DNA of 64,000 nt, from contig CAWBJO010000009.1 in NCBI GenBank assembly GCA_963789175.1, forward strand, positions 310,001-374,000, written 5' to 3'. This document shows positions 26,615 through 36,171 of this stretch, in pieces (position 1 is the first letter of the stretch; each line of letters starts with the position of its first letter). The position numbers and the translations under genes were made by a program. Source of the DNA: CAWBJO01 sp963789175 (GTDB lineage: Bacteria; Pseudomonadota; Alphaproteobacteria; Rhizobiales; Aestuariivirgaceae). The notes under the pieces are model-generated. The model saw only the letters and a program-made list of their open reading frames with translations, was not told where the DNA came from and ran no database searches.

Positions 26615-27766
26615 CAGCGGTGACCGCGCATGGCTGCGAGGAGCCGCTCGGTGTGGATGGCGCAGCCGACGGCGGGGACGGGCTCGGTGGCGCCGATGTC
26701 GGACATGAGCCGGTCGTAGCGGCCGCCGCCGGCGATCTGCAGGGGCTCGCCGTCGAGATCGGTCTCGATCTCGAAGACGAAGCCCGTGTAGTACTCGAGG
26801 CGACGCCCGAAATCGGCCGAGAACTGCATGGCCTCGGGAGCGAGGCGGCGCTTGCGCATGTCGCGGGCGCGGCGCGCGAACCGGTCGGTCGCGGCGGCGA
26901 AGGCGGGCGACAGGGTGAGCGGCGCCAGCGCCGCGGGCACGGCGGCGAGGCTTCCTTCGACGGCGAGATACTCGTCGATGCGCCGGCGCGGCTCGGGGCC
27001 GAGCGGCCGCTCGGTGCGGTCCTGGGCCTTCTCGAGCAGGCGCACGGCGATGTCCTTGGCAGTGCGGCCGCCAACACAACGCAAGCTCCCCCTCCCCCAA
27101 CGCTTCCTCCACATAGGCGACGGCGCGGGCGAGGTCGGCACCTTCCAGCGCGTCGACATGATTGGAGATGGAGGTACGGCCGCGGCTCGTGGCGCCGCTC
27201 AGGTGATCGAGAAGGTCGCGGAAGGCCTGCGGCCGCCAGAAGCGATGGAGAAGGCGGCGGCGCCAGCGGTCCGGCATGTCGATCGACGCCAGGAGGGCGT
27301 GGAAAAGGCCAAGGTCGCCGGTGCGGATGCGATACTGCTTCAGGCCGACCGCCTCGAGGGCGCGGACGGCGAGGCTCAGGGTTTCCGCCTCCGCAGCGAC
27401 GGGATCGTCGGCATTGAACCATTCGATGCCGGCCTGGTCGAACTCCGACATGCCACCCGCCTGGTGGCGGAAGGCGGGCCCGGAGTAGCAGTAGCGGGCC
27501 TCGCCCGCGACATCCGCGGCATGGGAGAGATGGTAGCGGCAGGTCGGCACGGTCAGGTCGGGACGCAGGCACAGCTCGCGGCCGGCGGGATCGGCGAAGA
27601 CGTAGGTGCGGGCGCGGATGCTCTCGCCGGAGCTGTCGAGGAACATGTCGGCGGGCTGGACGATGTCGGGCGCGATGAAGTCGAATCCGGCGCGGGTGAA
27701 CACCGTCATGATGCGCTTCGCCTGCGCGTCGAGCGCCTCGCGTTCGGCCGAAGTCCTGCCGGCCAT
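26614..27766 (-). pseudogene. hisZ: ATP phosphoribosyltransferase regulatory subunit, frameshifted
   Basis: HisRS-like subunit that activates short HisG. Translation from ATG 27766 gives MAGRTSAEREALDAQAKRIM, RPDLTVPTCRYHLSHA and AFRHQAGGMSEFDQAGIEW in one frame, up to about 27105. The rest, from VGGRTAKDIAVRLLEKA through GFVFEIETDLDGEPLQIAGG to the stop at 26614, is in another frame. The reading frame changes between about 27105 and 27078, next to two runs of five G on the coding strand. The gene span (1,153 bp) is one base over a multiple of three. All other features of HisZ are intact, so one extra base (sequencing or real) is the simplest explanation. Confidence 0.85.
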
Positions 27767-27771
27767 GGTCG

Positions 27772-29238
27772 CTAGTCCCGCCGCCGGCGGGAGAACCATT
27801 CGCGCACCGTTTCTTCGAGCTTGGCTTCGGGCACCGAGACCTGGGCGGGCTTGGCTTCGCGCCACGCCGCGCGGCTGTCGATGTCGCCGGACAACTCCGC
27901 GCCCGCCGCCAGGTCCTTGATCTCGACCTCGCCCCTCGCCCGCTCGTCGTCGCCCTGGATGACGGCGAGCGAGGCGCCGCGCCGGTCGGCATATTTCATC
28001 TGCGCCTTGAGGCCGGCGGTGCCGAGATAGAGCTCGGCCCGGATGCCGGCGGCGCGCAGCCGGACGACAAAGCGCTGGTAGTCGGCGAGGCGCTCGCGGT
28101 TCAGGACGAGGACGACGACGGGGGCATCGGCATCGGCCGCGCCGAGCTTGCCCAGGCGTTCGAGGGCGGCATAGAGGCGCGACACGCCGATCGAGAAACC
28201 GGTCGCCGGGATGGGCTCGCCGCGAAAGCGCGAGACGAGATCGTCGTAGCGCCCGCCGCCGCCGACCGAGCCGAAGCGCACGGTCGAACCATCCTCGGCG
28301 CGGGTGTCGAAGAGAAGCTCGGCCTCGAAGACGGGGCCGGTGTAGTAGCCGAGGCCGCGGATGACCGAGCTGTTGAGGCGGATGCGATCCTCGCCGTAGC
28401 CGGCGGCGCGGGCGATGCCGACAAGCTCGCGAAGCTCGCGCAGGCCATCCTCGCCCACGGCGCTTCCCGCCACGACGCTCTCCACCTGCACCGACATAGC
28501 CGTGGCGGCGGCGAAGGTGAGCGTCGCCTCGATCTGGCGGTCGTCAAGCTCGGCGCCTTTGGTGAAGTCTCCCGATTCGTCCTTGCGGCCCTTCCCCAAG
28601 AGCTCGCGCACGCCAGCGGGTCCGAGGCGGTCGAGCTTGTCGATGGCGCGCATCACCGTTCCATGCTTCGCCTCGCCCACGCCCTGGGATTCGAGAAGGC
28701 CGGACACGATCTTGCGGCTCGAAACATTCATCACATACTGGCCGCGCGGAATTCCGAGGCGCTCGAGCGCGTCGGCGGCCACCATGCAGACTTCAGCGTC
28801 GGCGGCCGGGCTTGCGGTGCCGACCGTGTCGGCATCGAACTGCATGAACTGGCGGTACCGTCCCGGGCCCGGCTTCTCGTTGCGGAACACCCAGCCCTGG
28901 CGGTAGGAGCGATAGGGCTTGGGCAGGCGGTCGTAGTTCTCGGCGACGTAGCGGGCGAGCGGCGCGGTCAGGTCGTAGCGCAGCGAGAGCCACTGCTCGT
29001 CGTCGTCGCGGAAGGAAAAGACGCCCTCGTTGGGCCGGTCCTGGTCGGGCAGGAACTTGCCGAGCGCATCGGTGTATTCGACGAAGGGCTGCTCGACGGG
29101 CTCGAATCCGTAGAGCTCGAAGACCGCCTCGATCTCGCGCAGCATGCGCTTCAGGCCGCGGATCTCGCGCGCCTCGATGTCGCGGAACCCCTTGGCAAGC
29201 CTGGCCCGGGGTCGGGTCTTGTCGGATTTGTCGGACAT
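27772..29238 (-). CDS. hisS: Histidine-tRNA ligase
   Basis: Charges tRNA-His. 488 aa, the longer alphaproteobacterial type. Class II motifs: FEPVEQPFVEYTDALGKFL (motif 1 region), RSYRQGWVFRNEKPGPGRYR (motif 2) and GGRYDDLVSRF with GFSIGVSRLYAAL (motif 3). The C-terminal anticodon-binding domain begins near VVLVLNRERL. The matching tRNA-His in this window (38779-38855) lacks G-1 and has A73, which fits the divergent HisRS/tRNA pair described in alphaproteobacteria. It is 5 bp upstream of hisZ on the same strand. Confidence 0.95.
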   Translation of the reverse strand: MSDKSDKTRPRARLAKGFRDIEAREIRGLKRMLREIEAVFELYGFEPVEQPFVEYTDALGKFLPDQDRPNEGVFSFRDDDEQWLSLRYDLTAPLARYVAENYDRLPKPYRSYRQGWVFRNEKPGPGRYRQFMQFDADTVGTASPAADAEVCMVAADALERLGIPRGQYVMNVSSRKIVSGLLESQGVGEAKHGTVMRAIDKLDRLGPAGVRELLGKGRKDESGDFTKGAELDDRQIEATLTFAAATAMSVQVESVVAGSAVGEDGLRELRELVGIARAAGYGEDRIRLNSSVIRGLGYYTGPVFEAELLFDTRAEDGSTVRFGSVGGGGRYDDLVSRFRGEPIPATGFSIGVSRLYAALERLGKLGAADADAPVVVLVLNRERLADYQRFVVRLRAAGIRAELYLGTAGLKAQMKYADRRGASLAVIQGDDERARGEVEIKDLAAGAELSGDIDSRAAWREAKPAQVSVPEAKLEETVREWFSRRRRD

Positions 29239-29379
29239 CGCGGGGCTGGCCGGAGGTTCTGGATATGCCCGGCCTTCTACCCTCCCCCGCCGCTTCGATC
29301 AACGTTTCCCCTTGCGGCTTCACAGTTTTGCCGAAGAGGTCGAGACAATGCGCGAACTGGGCAACCAAAGGAGGAGACC

Positions 29380-30183
29380 ATGGGCAAGGCGGCGATCCTG
29401 GGGGTTTTGATGGGCGCGGCCGTGCCGCTCGCCTTCGGCCAGCCCGCCGGGGCGGCGGTCGCGGACTGCCTCGCCATGGCGGAGGCGCCGGGGCTCGTCC
29501 GGCCGGCCGCCTACCAGCCGGCGGCGCTCGAGGAGGGACAGGTGCAGCTCACCTTCGTCGGCCACTCCACCTTCATCATCGAAAGCCCCGGCGGGGTCAG
29601 GATCGCCACCGACTATGCGGGCTATGCCGGCGGCATCGTTCCCGACGTCGCGACGATGAACAGGGCCCACCGGTCGCACTACACGGACATACCCGACCCC
29701 GGCATCACGCACGTGCTTCGGGGCTGGAACCCGGAGGGCGGGCCGGCCAAGCACGACCTGACCGTAGGCGACGTCCGCATCCGCAACGTGACGACCGACA
29801 TCCGCGGCGGCTATGCCGGACGCATCCCGGACGGCAACTCGATCTTCATCTTCGAGGTGGCGGGACTGTGCATCGGCCATCTCGGCCATCTCCATCACGA
29901 GCTCTCGGCGGAGCACGTCGGGATGATCGGCCGGCTGGACGTGGTGCTGGTGCCGGTCGACGGCGGCTACACGATGGGCCAAGTCTACATGCTCAACGTG
30001 CTCGAGGAGCTCAAGGCACGCATCGTCATCCCGATGCACTATTTCGGTCCGAGCACGCTGTCGCGCTTCGTCGCCGGAGCACGCGAGGCGTTCGACGTCG
30101 AGTTCGCGACCACGCCCGTCACCATCGTCTCGGCGACGACGCTGCCGGACAAGCCGAAGCTCGTGGTGCTGCCGGGCAGCTGA
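29380..30183 (+). CDS. Secreted metallo-beta-lactamase-fold protein, unusual metal site
   Basis: 267-aa protein with a signal peptide (MGKAAILGVLMGAAVPLAFG) and an MBL fold: VQLTFVGHSTFIIESPGGVR, GNSIFIFEVAGLCIGHLGHLHH, LDVVLVPVDGGYTM and ARIVIPMHYFGP. The usual HxHxDH motif (ITHxHxDH) is replaced by ITHVLRGWNPEG, so a standard binuclear zinc site is not complete. GGAGGA lies just before the ATG. The fold resembles UlaG/UPF0173-type hydrolases, but activity cannot be assumed. Divergent from hisS, convergent with the next gene. Confidence 0.82.
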   Translation: MGKAAILGVLMGAAVPLAFGQPAGAAVADCLAMAEAPGLVRPAAYQPAALEEGQVQLTFVGHSTFIIESPGGVRIATDYAGYAGGIVPDVATMNRAHRSHYTDIPDPGITHVLRGWNPEGGPAKHDLTVGDVRIRNVTTDIRGGYAGRIPDGNSIFIFEVAGLCIGHLGHLHHELSAEHVGMIGRLDVVLVPVDGGYTMGQVYMLNVLEELKARIVIPMHYFGPSTLSRFVAGAREAFDVEFATTPVTIVSATTLPDKPKLVVLPGS

Positions 30184-30186
30184 CGC

Positions 30187-30780
30187 TCATGGGCCGGCGG
30201 TCGGATGCCAGCGCGGTTGATAGCCGCGCCGCAGGATCTCGATGAAAAGCGCAGGCGTCAGGACATCGACGGGCTCGCTCCCGCCCGCCGCGCCCACCTC
30301 ATAGCCGGAGGGCGACCAACGCAGGAGCCTGCCGCGGCGCAGGGCCAAGGTGCTTTCCCCCTGCCGGACGACCGCTCCGTCGGGCAGGCCGGCGAGCGAG
30401 GCACGAAAGGTGCGCTTGGCGCGGTCGGCGAGGCGGCTCGCATGGGCGGCGCGGTCGAGCTCGTCGGCGCCGCCCAATCCCGACAGGCCGAGGAAGTGCC
30501 GGGCCTCGGCGCGGCGGCATTCGAAGCACGGACGGTGGCCCGCCGCCAGCGCCGTCACCTCATCCAGAAAGAAGAGCGAGGTGTAGCCCGATCCCATGGG
30601 CTCGTGACGGCGGCCGCGGAAATGAAGTTCGCAGGCGATCCAGCGCCGCGTGGTCCAGCGTCGGATCAGGGTCCTGGAGTCGGGGTCGTGCAGCCGCCCG
30701 CCGCGATTGCCCATGAGCGTGCCGCGCGCCGCCAACGCCAGGATTTCGCCGTCCGGCGTCACGCGGTTCTGGAGCGGCAT
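30187..30780 (-). CDS. Conserved hypothetical protein
   Basis: 197-aa protein starting MPLQNRVTPDGEILALAARG, followed by TLMGNRGGRLHD and RRWIACELHFRGR, then FFLDEVTALAAGHRPCFECR. I recognise the pattern as a conserved uncharacterised alphaproteobacterial protein. The paired cysteines in PCFECRR could bind a metal. GAGG lies 6 bp before ATG 30780, so the ATG two codons upstream (30786) is less likely. It is divergent from glcD with 100 bp between starts. The function is unknown. Confidence 0.75.
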   Translation of the reverse strand: MPLQNRVTPDGEILALAARGTLMGNRGGRLHDPDSRTLIRRWTTRRWIACELHFRGRRHEPMGSGYTSLFFLDEVTALAAGHRPCFECRRAEARHFLGLSGLGGADELDRAAHASRLADRAKRTFRASLAGLPDGAVVRQGESTLALRRGRLLRWSPSGYEVGAAGGSEPVDVLTPALFIEILRRGYQPRWHPTAGP

Positions 30781-30879
30781 GGGCATCCTCACGCAATGTC
30801 TCGAGCGATGCTCGCAGCTCGCCGCCGGGACTGCAAACCCTCCCCCTGCCCGGCCCATCATGCTAGGAGTGCGGTCGCC

Positions 30880-32373
30880 ATGACCGTGCGCATGCCCGTG
30901 CCCGACCCCGAGATCCTGGAGCGCCGCGAGGAGATCGCCGGCGCCTTCAGGGCCATGCTGCCGGCCGAGTGCGTGATCGACGGCGCCAACGCCATGCGGC
31001 CCTTCGAAACCGACGCGCTTACCGCCTATCGCCAGCTGCCGCTGGTCGTGGTGCTGCCGCGGACGACGGCGGAAGTGGCCGCGATCCTGCAATATTGCCA
31101 CCGGCACGGGATCAAGGTGGTGCCGCGCGGCTCCGGCACATCGCTGTCGGGAGGTGCGCTGCCGCTGGCCGACGGCGTGCTGCTGGTCATGAGCAAGTTC
31201 AGCCGCATCCTCGACATCGACTTCGACAACCGCACCGTCACCGCGCAGCCCGGCGTCACCAACCTCGCCATCAGCCAGGCGGTCGGCGCACAGGGCTTCT
31301 ACTACGCTCCCGATCCCTCCTCGCAGGTCGCCTGCTCGATCGGCGGCAACGTGGCGGAGAATGCGGGCGGCGTGCATTGCCTCAAATACGGACTCACGAC
31401 CAACAACCTCCTCGGCCTCGAGATGGTGCTCATCACCGGCGAGACGGTGCGGCTCGGCGGCAAGCATCTCGAACCGGGCGGCTACGACCTTCTCGGCCTC
31501 ATGGCCGGATCGGAGGGGCTGCTCGGCGTCGTGACCGAGGTCACGGTGCGCATCCTCAGAAAGCCCGAGACGGCGCGGGCGCTGCTGGTCGGCTTCGCGA
31601 GCAGCGAGGATGCGGGCCGGTGCGTGGCAGCCGTCATCTCGGCCGGAATCATCCCCGGCGGCATGGAGATGATGGACCGGCCGGCGGTGGCGGCGGCCGA
31701 GGCCTTCGTGCATGCGGGCTATCCGCGCGACGCCGAGGCCCTCCTCATCGTCGAGCTCGACGGGCCGGCGGTGGAGGTGGACCTGCTCTTGGAGCGCGTC
31801 GAGGCCATCGCGACGGCCAACAACGCGACATCGCTGAGGGTATCGCGGAACGAGGCGGAGCGGCTCGTCTTCTGGGCCGGACGCAAGGCGGCGTTCCCGG
31901 CGGTCGGCCGGCTGGCGCCCGACTATCTGTGCATGGACGGCACCATCCCGCGCCGCGAGCTGGCGCCGGTCCTCAACGGGATCTCGGCCTTGGCCCGCCA
32001 GCACAATCTCGCGGTCGCCAACGTCTTCCACGCCGGCGACGGCAACCTGCATCCTCTCATCCTCTTCGACGCCAACCTGCCGGGCGAGCTCGAGCAGGCG
32101 GAGCGGCTCGGCGCAGAAATCCTCAGGCTGTGCGTCCGGCACGGCGGCGTGCTCACCGGCGAGCACGGCGTCGGCATCGAAAAGCGCGACCTGATGGGCG
32201 AGATGTTCACCGAAATCGACCTCCGGCAGCAGCAGCAGGTGAAGTGCGCCTTCGATGCTGAGAGCCTGCTCAATCCCGGCAAGGTGTTCCCGACGCTGCA
32301 CCGCTGCGCCGAGTTCGGCATGATGCACGTCCACCGGGGGGCGCTTCCGCATCCCGACATCCCGCGGTTCTGA
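30880..32373 (+). CDS. glcD: Glycolate oxidase FAD-binding subunit GlcD
   Basis: Oxidises glycolate to glyoxylate with GlcE and GlcF; flavoprotein of the FAD-PCMH/VAO family, 497 aa. The FAD loop VVPRGSGTSLSGGALPLADG is at about residues 84-103, SSQVACSIGGNVAENAGGVH binds FAD further on, and the C-terminal FHAGDGNLHPLILFDA and GGVLTGEHGVGIEKRDLM are typical. TAGGAG precedes ATG 30880. First gene of a glcDEF operon with spacings of 1 and 3 bp. Confidence 0.96.
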   Translation: MTVRMPVPDPEILERREEIAGAFRAMLPAECVIDGANAMRPFETDALTAYRQLPLVVVLPRTTAEVAAILQYCHRHGIKVVPRGSGTSLSGGALPLADGVLLVMSKFSRILDIDFDNRTVTAQPGVTNLAISQAVGAQGFYYAPDPSSQVACSIGGNVAENAGGVHCLKYGLTTNNLLGLEMVLITGETVRLGGKHLEPGGYDLLGLMAGSEGLLGVVTEVTVRILRKPETARALLVGFASSEDAGRCVAAVISAGIIPGGMEMMDRPAVAAAEAFVHAGYPRDAEALLIVELDGPAVEVDLLLERVEAIATANNATSLRVSRNEAERLVFWAGRKAAFPAVGRLAPDYLCMDGTIPRRELAPVLNGISALARQHNLAVANVFHAGDGNLHPLILFDANLPGELEQAERLGAEILRLCVRHGGVLTGEHGVGIEKRDLMGEMFTEIDLRQQQQVKCAFDAESLLNPGKVFPTLHRCAEFGMMHVHRGALPHPDIPRF

Positions 32374-32374
32374 G

Positions 32375-33556
32375 TTGCGATGGAGACGGCTCGAGCCCCG
32401 CGACGCCGACGAGCTGGCGCGCCTCATCACCGGGGCGGCCGGCGCCGGACGCCGGCTCGAGATCATCGGCAGCGGCTCGAAGCGCGGGCTCGGACGTCCG
32501 GTCGATGCCGACGCCATCCTCGATACGAGCGCGCTCAGCGGCATCCGCTCCTACGAACCGGACGAGCTCGTCCTGTCGGCCGGCGCGGCAACCGGCCTCG
32601 ACGTCGTCGCGGCGGCACTCCTTGAGGGCGGGCAGATGCTCGCCTTCGAGCCGCCCGATCTCGGCTCGGGGCAGAGCGCCGGGACGCTCGGCGGCCTGGT
32701 GTCGGCCGGACTGTCGGGGCCGCGGCGGATCAAGTCCGGTGCGGCCAGAGACTTCATCCTCGGATTCTCGGCGGTCAACGGCCGCGGCGAGACGTTCAAG
32801 TCGGGTGGCCGGGTCATGAAGAACGTGACGGGATACGATCTGTCGAAGCTCGTCACCGGCGCATGGGGGACGCTCGCCGTCCTCACCGAAGTGACGATCA
32901 AGGTCATGCCGGCGCCGGAGACGGAAACGACCGTGGCGATTACCGAGGGCGATCCCGCCGCGGCGCTTCAGCTCATGAGCCGGGCGCTGCAGTCGGCCGC
33001 CGATCCGACCGGTGCTGCCTATGTGCAGCGTGACGCCGGTGCGGGCGAGCCGACCGTCGTCCTGCGGCTCGAGGGTATCCCGGCGTCGGTCGCATCGCGC
33101 CTGAAGCTCCTGACCGGGACCGACGGCTTCCGCGGCGGACGCACGCTCGACGTCGATGAGTCCCGGAGCCTGTGGCAGGATATCCGGGACGTGCGCGCGC
33201 TCGGCGCGCTCGGCGACCACCATCTGTGGCGCATCAGCGTGCCGCCGATGGGCGGGGTCGAGGTGATCGGTGCCGTCGCCGGCATTCCAGGCGCGCGCTA
33301 TTTCTGCGACTGGGGCGGCGGGCTGATCTGGATCGCCGTGCCGCCGGCGCCCGATGCGCATGCCGGAACGCTGCGGGCGGCGGTCAAGCGCGTCGGCGGC
33401 CATGCGACGCTGATGACGGCGCCCGAGGACGTGCGGCGGCGCGTGCCGGTGTTCGAGCCGCAGGCGCCGGAACTCGCCGCCCTGGCGCAGCGGGTGAAGC
33501 AGGCCTTCGATCCGAAGGGCATCCTCAATCCCGGGCGCATGTACGAGGGCGTGTAG
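32375..33556 (+). CDS. glcE: Glycolate oxidase FAD-binding subunit GlcE
   Basis: 393-aa second flavin subunit of glycolate oxidase. The FAD-binding domain reads LEIIGSGSKRGLGRPVDADA, then QSAGTLGGLVSAGLSGPRRI and NVTGYDLSKLVTGAWGTLAVL. The C-terminus ends with AFDPKGILNPGRMYEGV, the VAO-family end motif. No ATG fits; the frame opens with a TTG one base after the glcD stop, so the start is tentative but coupling to glcD is clear. Confidence 0.94.
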   Translation: MRWRRLEPRDADELARLITGAAGAGRRLEIIGSGSKRGLGRPVDADAILDTSALSGIRSYEPDELVLSAGAATGLDVVAAALLEGGQMLAFEPPDLGSGQSAGTLGGLVSAGLSGPRRIKSGAARDFILGFSAVNGRGETFKSGGRVMKNVTGYDLSKLVTGAWGTLAVLTEVTIKVMPAPETETTVAITEGDPAAALQLMSRALQSAADPTGAAYVQRDAGAGEPTVVLRLEGIPASVASRLKLLTGTDGFRGGRTLDVDESRSLWQDIRDVRALGALGDHHLWRISVPPMGGVEVIGAVAGIPGARYFCDWGGGLIWIAVPPAPDAHAGTLRAAVKRVGGHATLMTAPEDVRRRVPVFEPQAPELAALAQRVKQAFDPKGILNPGRMYEGV

Positions 33557-33559
33557 ACG

Positions 33560-34840
33560 ATGCAGACCCATTTCACACCTGCTCGCCTGAACGAGCCGAA
33601 GATCGCGGAGGCCAATGCGATCCTCAGGACATGCGTTCATTGCGGCTTCTGCCTGCCGACATGCCCGACCTATGTGCTCCTCGGCGACGAGCGCGACTCG
33701 CCGCGCGGCCGGATCTATCTCATCAAGGACATGCTGGAGAAGGACCGCCCGGCGACGTCCGACGTGGCGATCCACATCGATCGCTGCCTCTCCTGCCTCG
33801 CCTGCATGACCGCCTGCCCGTCGGGCGTCGACTACATGCATCTCATCGACCAGGCGCGGGTGCATGTGGAGGCCACCTACCGCCGACCGCTCGGAGACAG
33901 GCTGCTGCGTGCCGTGCTCGCATGGACGCTGCCCGAGCCGTGGCGGTTCCGGCTCGCCCTGCGCTTCGCCCGGCTCGGGCGGGCCGTCGGCCGGGTCGTG
34001 ACGCTGCCTGCTGGCTTGAGGGCGATGCTCGACCTCGCGCCGCATGTCCTGCCGCCGCGCGAGCCGTTGCAGGACGCGGGCGTCCACCGGGCACAGGGTC
34101 AACGACGCGGCCGCGTCGCGCTCCTCACCGGCTGCGCGCAGCGGGTCATCGCACCGGAGATCAACGCGGCGACGGTGCGGCTCCTGACGCGCATCGGCTT
34201 CGACGTCGTCGTGGCGGACGGGTCGGGATGCTGCGGATCGCTCACGCACCACATGGGCAAGGAGGCCGATGCAAAGATGCGCGCCCGCGCCAACATCCTC
34301 GCCTGGAGCCGTGAGGCGGACGGCGACGGCCTCGACGCCATCCTCATCAACGCGTCGGGATGCGGCACGACGGTCAAGGACTACGGGCACATGTTCGCCG
34401 GCGATCCGGAGCTTGCGGCGAAAGCCGGACGCATCGCGTCGCTCGCCCGCGACGTTTGCGAATTCCTGGCCGGGGTCGATTTCGCGGCGGCGGCGCCGGA
34501 GAAGCTTCGCGTCGCCTATCACGCGGCCTGCGCGCTCCAGCACGGACAGAGGATCACGCACGAGCCGCGGGCGCTCCTGGCACGGAGCGGATTCGAGGTG
34601 CTCGACGTGCCGGAGGGCCATCTGTGCTGCGGGTCGGCCGGCACCTACAACATCCTGCAGCCGGAGATCGCGGCCGAGCTCAGGTCGCGCAAGGTCGCCA
34701 ACATAGAGAGCACGCGGCCCGACGTCATCGCCACCGGCAACATCGGCTGCATCACCCAGATCGCCTCGGGGACACGCGTTCCCGCCGTCCACACGGTGGC
34801 GCTCCTCGACTGGGCGAGCGGCGGGCCGAAACCGTTCTAG
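33560..34840 (+). CDS. glcF: Glycolate oxidase iron-sulfur subunit GlcF
   Basis: 426-aa subunit with two ferredoxin-type [4Fe-4S] clusters (CVHCGFCLPTCPTY at about residues 28-41, CLSCLACMTACPSGVDY at about 77-93) and two CCG-type cysteine motifs (VADGSGCCGSLTHH and GHLCCGSAGTYN). It passes electrons from the flavin subunits to the respiratory chain. ATG 33560 is 3 bp after glcE. Its stop overlaps the convergent glycerate-kinase stop. Confidence 0.96.
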   Translation: MQTHFTPARLNEPKIAEANAILRTCVHCGFCLPTCPTYVLLGDERDSPRGRIYLIKDMLEKDRPATSDVAIHIDRCLSCLACMTACPSGVDYMHLIDQARVHVEATYRRPLGDRLLRAVLAWTLPEPWRFRLALRFARLGRAVGRVVTLPAGLRAMLDLAPHVLPPREPLQDAGVHRAQGQRRGRVALLTGCAQRVIAPEINAATVRLLTRIGFDVVVADGSGCCGSLTHHMGKEADAKMRARANILAWSREADGDGLDAILINASGCGTTVKDYGHMFAGDPELAAKAGRIASLARDVCEFLAGVDFAAAAPEKLRVAYHAACALQHGQRITHEPRALLARSGFEVLDVPEGHLCCGSAGTYNILQPEIAAELRSRKVANIESTRPDVIATGNIGCITQIASGTRVPAVHTVALLDWASGGPKPF

Positions 34841-36084
34841 AGCACGAGGATGGCGCGGAAATCGCCGACGTTCGTGCGAGTCGGCCCGGTGACGACGAGG
34901 TCGTTCAGCCCGTCGAAAAATCCGTAGGCATCGTTGTCGTCGAGCCTGGAGGCGGCGTCGAGGCCGGCGGTGCGGGCCCGCGCAAGGCTCGTCGGATCGA
35001 TGCGGGCCCCGGCGTTGGACTCGGACCCGTCGATGCCGTCGGTGTCGGCGGCTATCGCCCAGACGTTCGCCCGGCCGTCGAGCGCGACGGCAAGCGCAAG
35101 GAGGTATTCGGAATTGCGCCCGCCCCGGCCGCGGCCGCGCAAGGTCACGGTCGTCTCGCCGCCGGAGAGAATGAGGGTTCCCGGCGCGGCGCGGCGGGCG
35201 ACGGCGGCATGGTCGGCGGCGACGAGGCGCGCTTCGCCCTCGACCCGGTCGCCAAGGGAGACGACGTCGAGGCCGTCGGCGCGGGCGAGGGCCTCTGCGG
35301 AGGCGAGCGAGAGCGACGGCGCAGCGACGATCTTCGCCAGGTCGCGCGAAAATCCGGGATCTCCGGGCTTCGGCGTCTCGGCAGCCGGGCTCTCGAGAAA
35401 GGCCTTCACGTGCGGCGGCAGCCGGATGCCGTAGCGGGCGATGACGGCGAGCGCATCGGAGCTCGTCGTCGGATCGGGCACGGTCGGGCCCGAGGCCACC
35501 GTCGCCGGATCGTCGCCCGGAACGTCGGATATGATGAGCGTCACGACGCGGGCGGGATGGGCGCGCCTGGCGAGCCGGCCGCCCTTCAGCATCGAGAGAT
35601 GCTTCCGGACGCAGTTCATCTCGCCGATCGGCGCGCCGGAGGCGAGGAGCTGCCGGTTGATCTCCTGCTTGTCGGCGAGCGTCAGGCCGTCGGCCGGGGC
35701 GGCGAGGAGCGCCGAGCCGCCGCCCGAAACGAGCGCCAGGACCAGATCGTCGGCTCCGAGCCCGTCCACGAGGCGCGCCATGCGCAGCGCCGCGTCCCTG
35801 CCCCGCGCGTCCGGCACCGGATGGGACGCCTCGACGATCTCGATCCGCCGGCAGGGCGCGCCATGGCCGTCGCGAGTGACGATGAGCCCTTCGGCCCGCC
35901 CGGGCAGATGCGCCTCGGCGGCGGCCGCCATGGCGGCGCTCGCCTTGCCGGCGCCGACGACGACGATGCGCCCGGCGGGAGGCCCGGGAAGATGCGGCGG
36001 CACGCAACGCTCGGGATCGGCGGCGGCGATGGCGGCAGCGAGAAAGTCCGCAAGACGCCGCGGCGCATCGGCTGCCGTCACCAC
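34837..36084 (-). CDS. Glycerate 2-kinase (MOFRL family)
   Basis: Phosphorylates glycerate to 2-phosphoglycerate, the last step of the glycerate pathway from glyoxylate. About 415 aa. The N-terminal DUF4147 domain has GRIVVVGAGKASAAMAAAAE and LALVSGGGSALLAAPADG; the C-terminal MOFRL domain has LILSGGETTVTLRG, GGRNSEYLLALAVAL and AADTDGIDGSESNAGA. No ATG is in frame; GTG 36084 (or 36081) is the only plausible start. Named gckA or ttuD in relatives. It converges on glcF, whose product makes glyoxylate, so the pair forms a glycolate-to-glycerate module. Confidence 0.92.
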   Translation of the reverse strand: MVTAADAPRRLADFLAAAIAAADPERCVPPHLPGPPAGRIVVVGAGKASAAMAAAAEAHLPGRAEGLIVTRDGHGAPCRRIEIVEASHPVPDARGRDAALRMARLVDGLGADDLVLALVSGGGSALLAAPADGLTLADKQEINRQLLASGAPIGEMNCVRKHLSMLKGGRLARRAHPARVVTLIISDVPGDDPATVASGPTVPDPTTSSDALAVIARYGIRLPPHVKAFLESPAAETPKPGDPGFSRDLAKIVAAPSLSLASAEALARADGLDVVSLGDRVEGEARLVAADHAAVARRAAPGTLILSGGETTVTLRGRGRGGRNSEYLLALAVALDGRANVWAIAADTDGIDGSESNAGARIDPTSLARARTAGLDAASRLDDNDAYGFFDGLNDLVVTGPTRTNVGDFRAILVL

Positions 36085-36171
36085 GTTTGCGGCCCTTGGC
36101 TTTCGCGGCCGGTCCCGCCATAAGGGCTGGTCCCTGCGTCCGGCTGGCGACGATCCCTCGGCCAACAGAGA

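Noticed and set aside
32270..36121. Very long minus-strand open frame (over 1,200 codons) across glcDEF and the glycerate kinase
   Set aside because: It runs antisense to three well-supported genes and its peptide is Arg/Ala-rich low complexity. In GC-rich DNA, stop codons are rare in antisense frames. Only its upstream-most third overlaps the true glycerate kinase, in a different frame.
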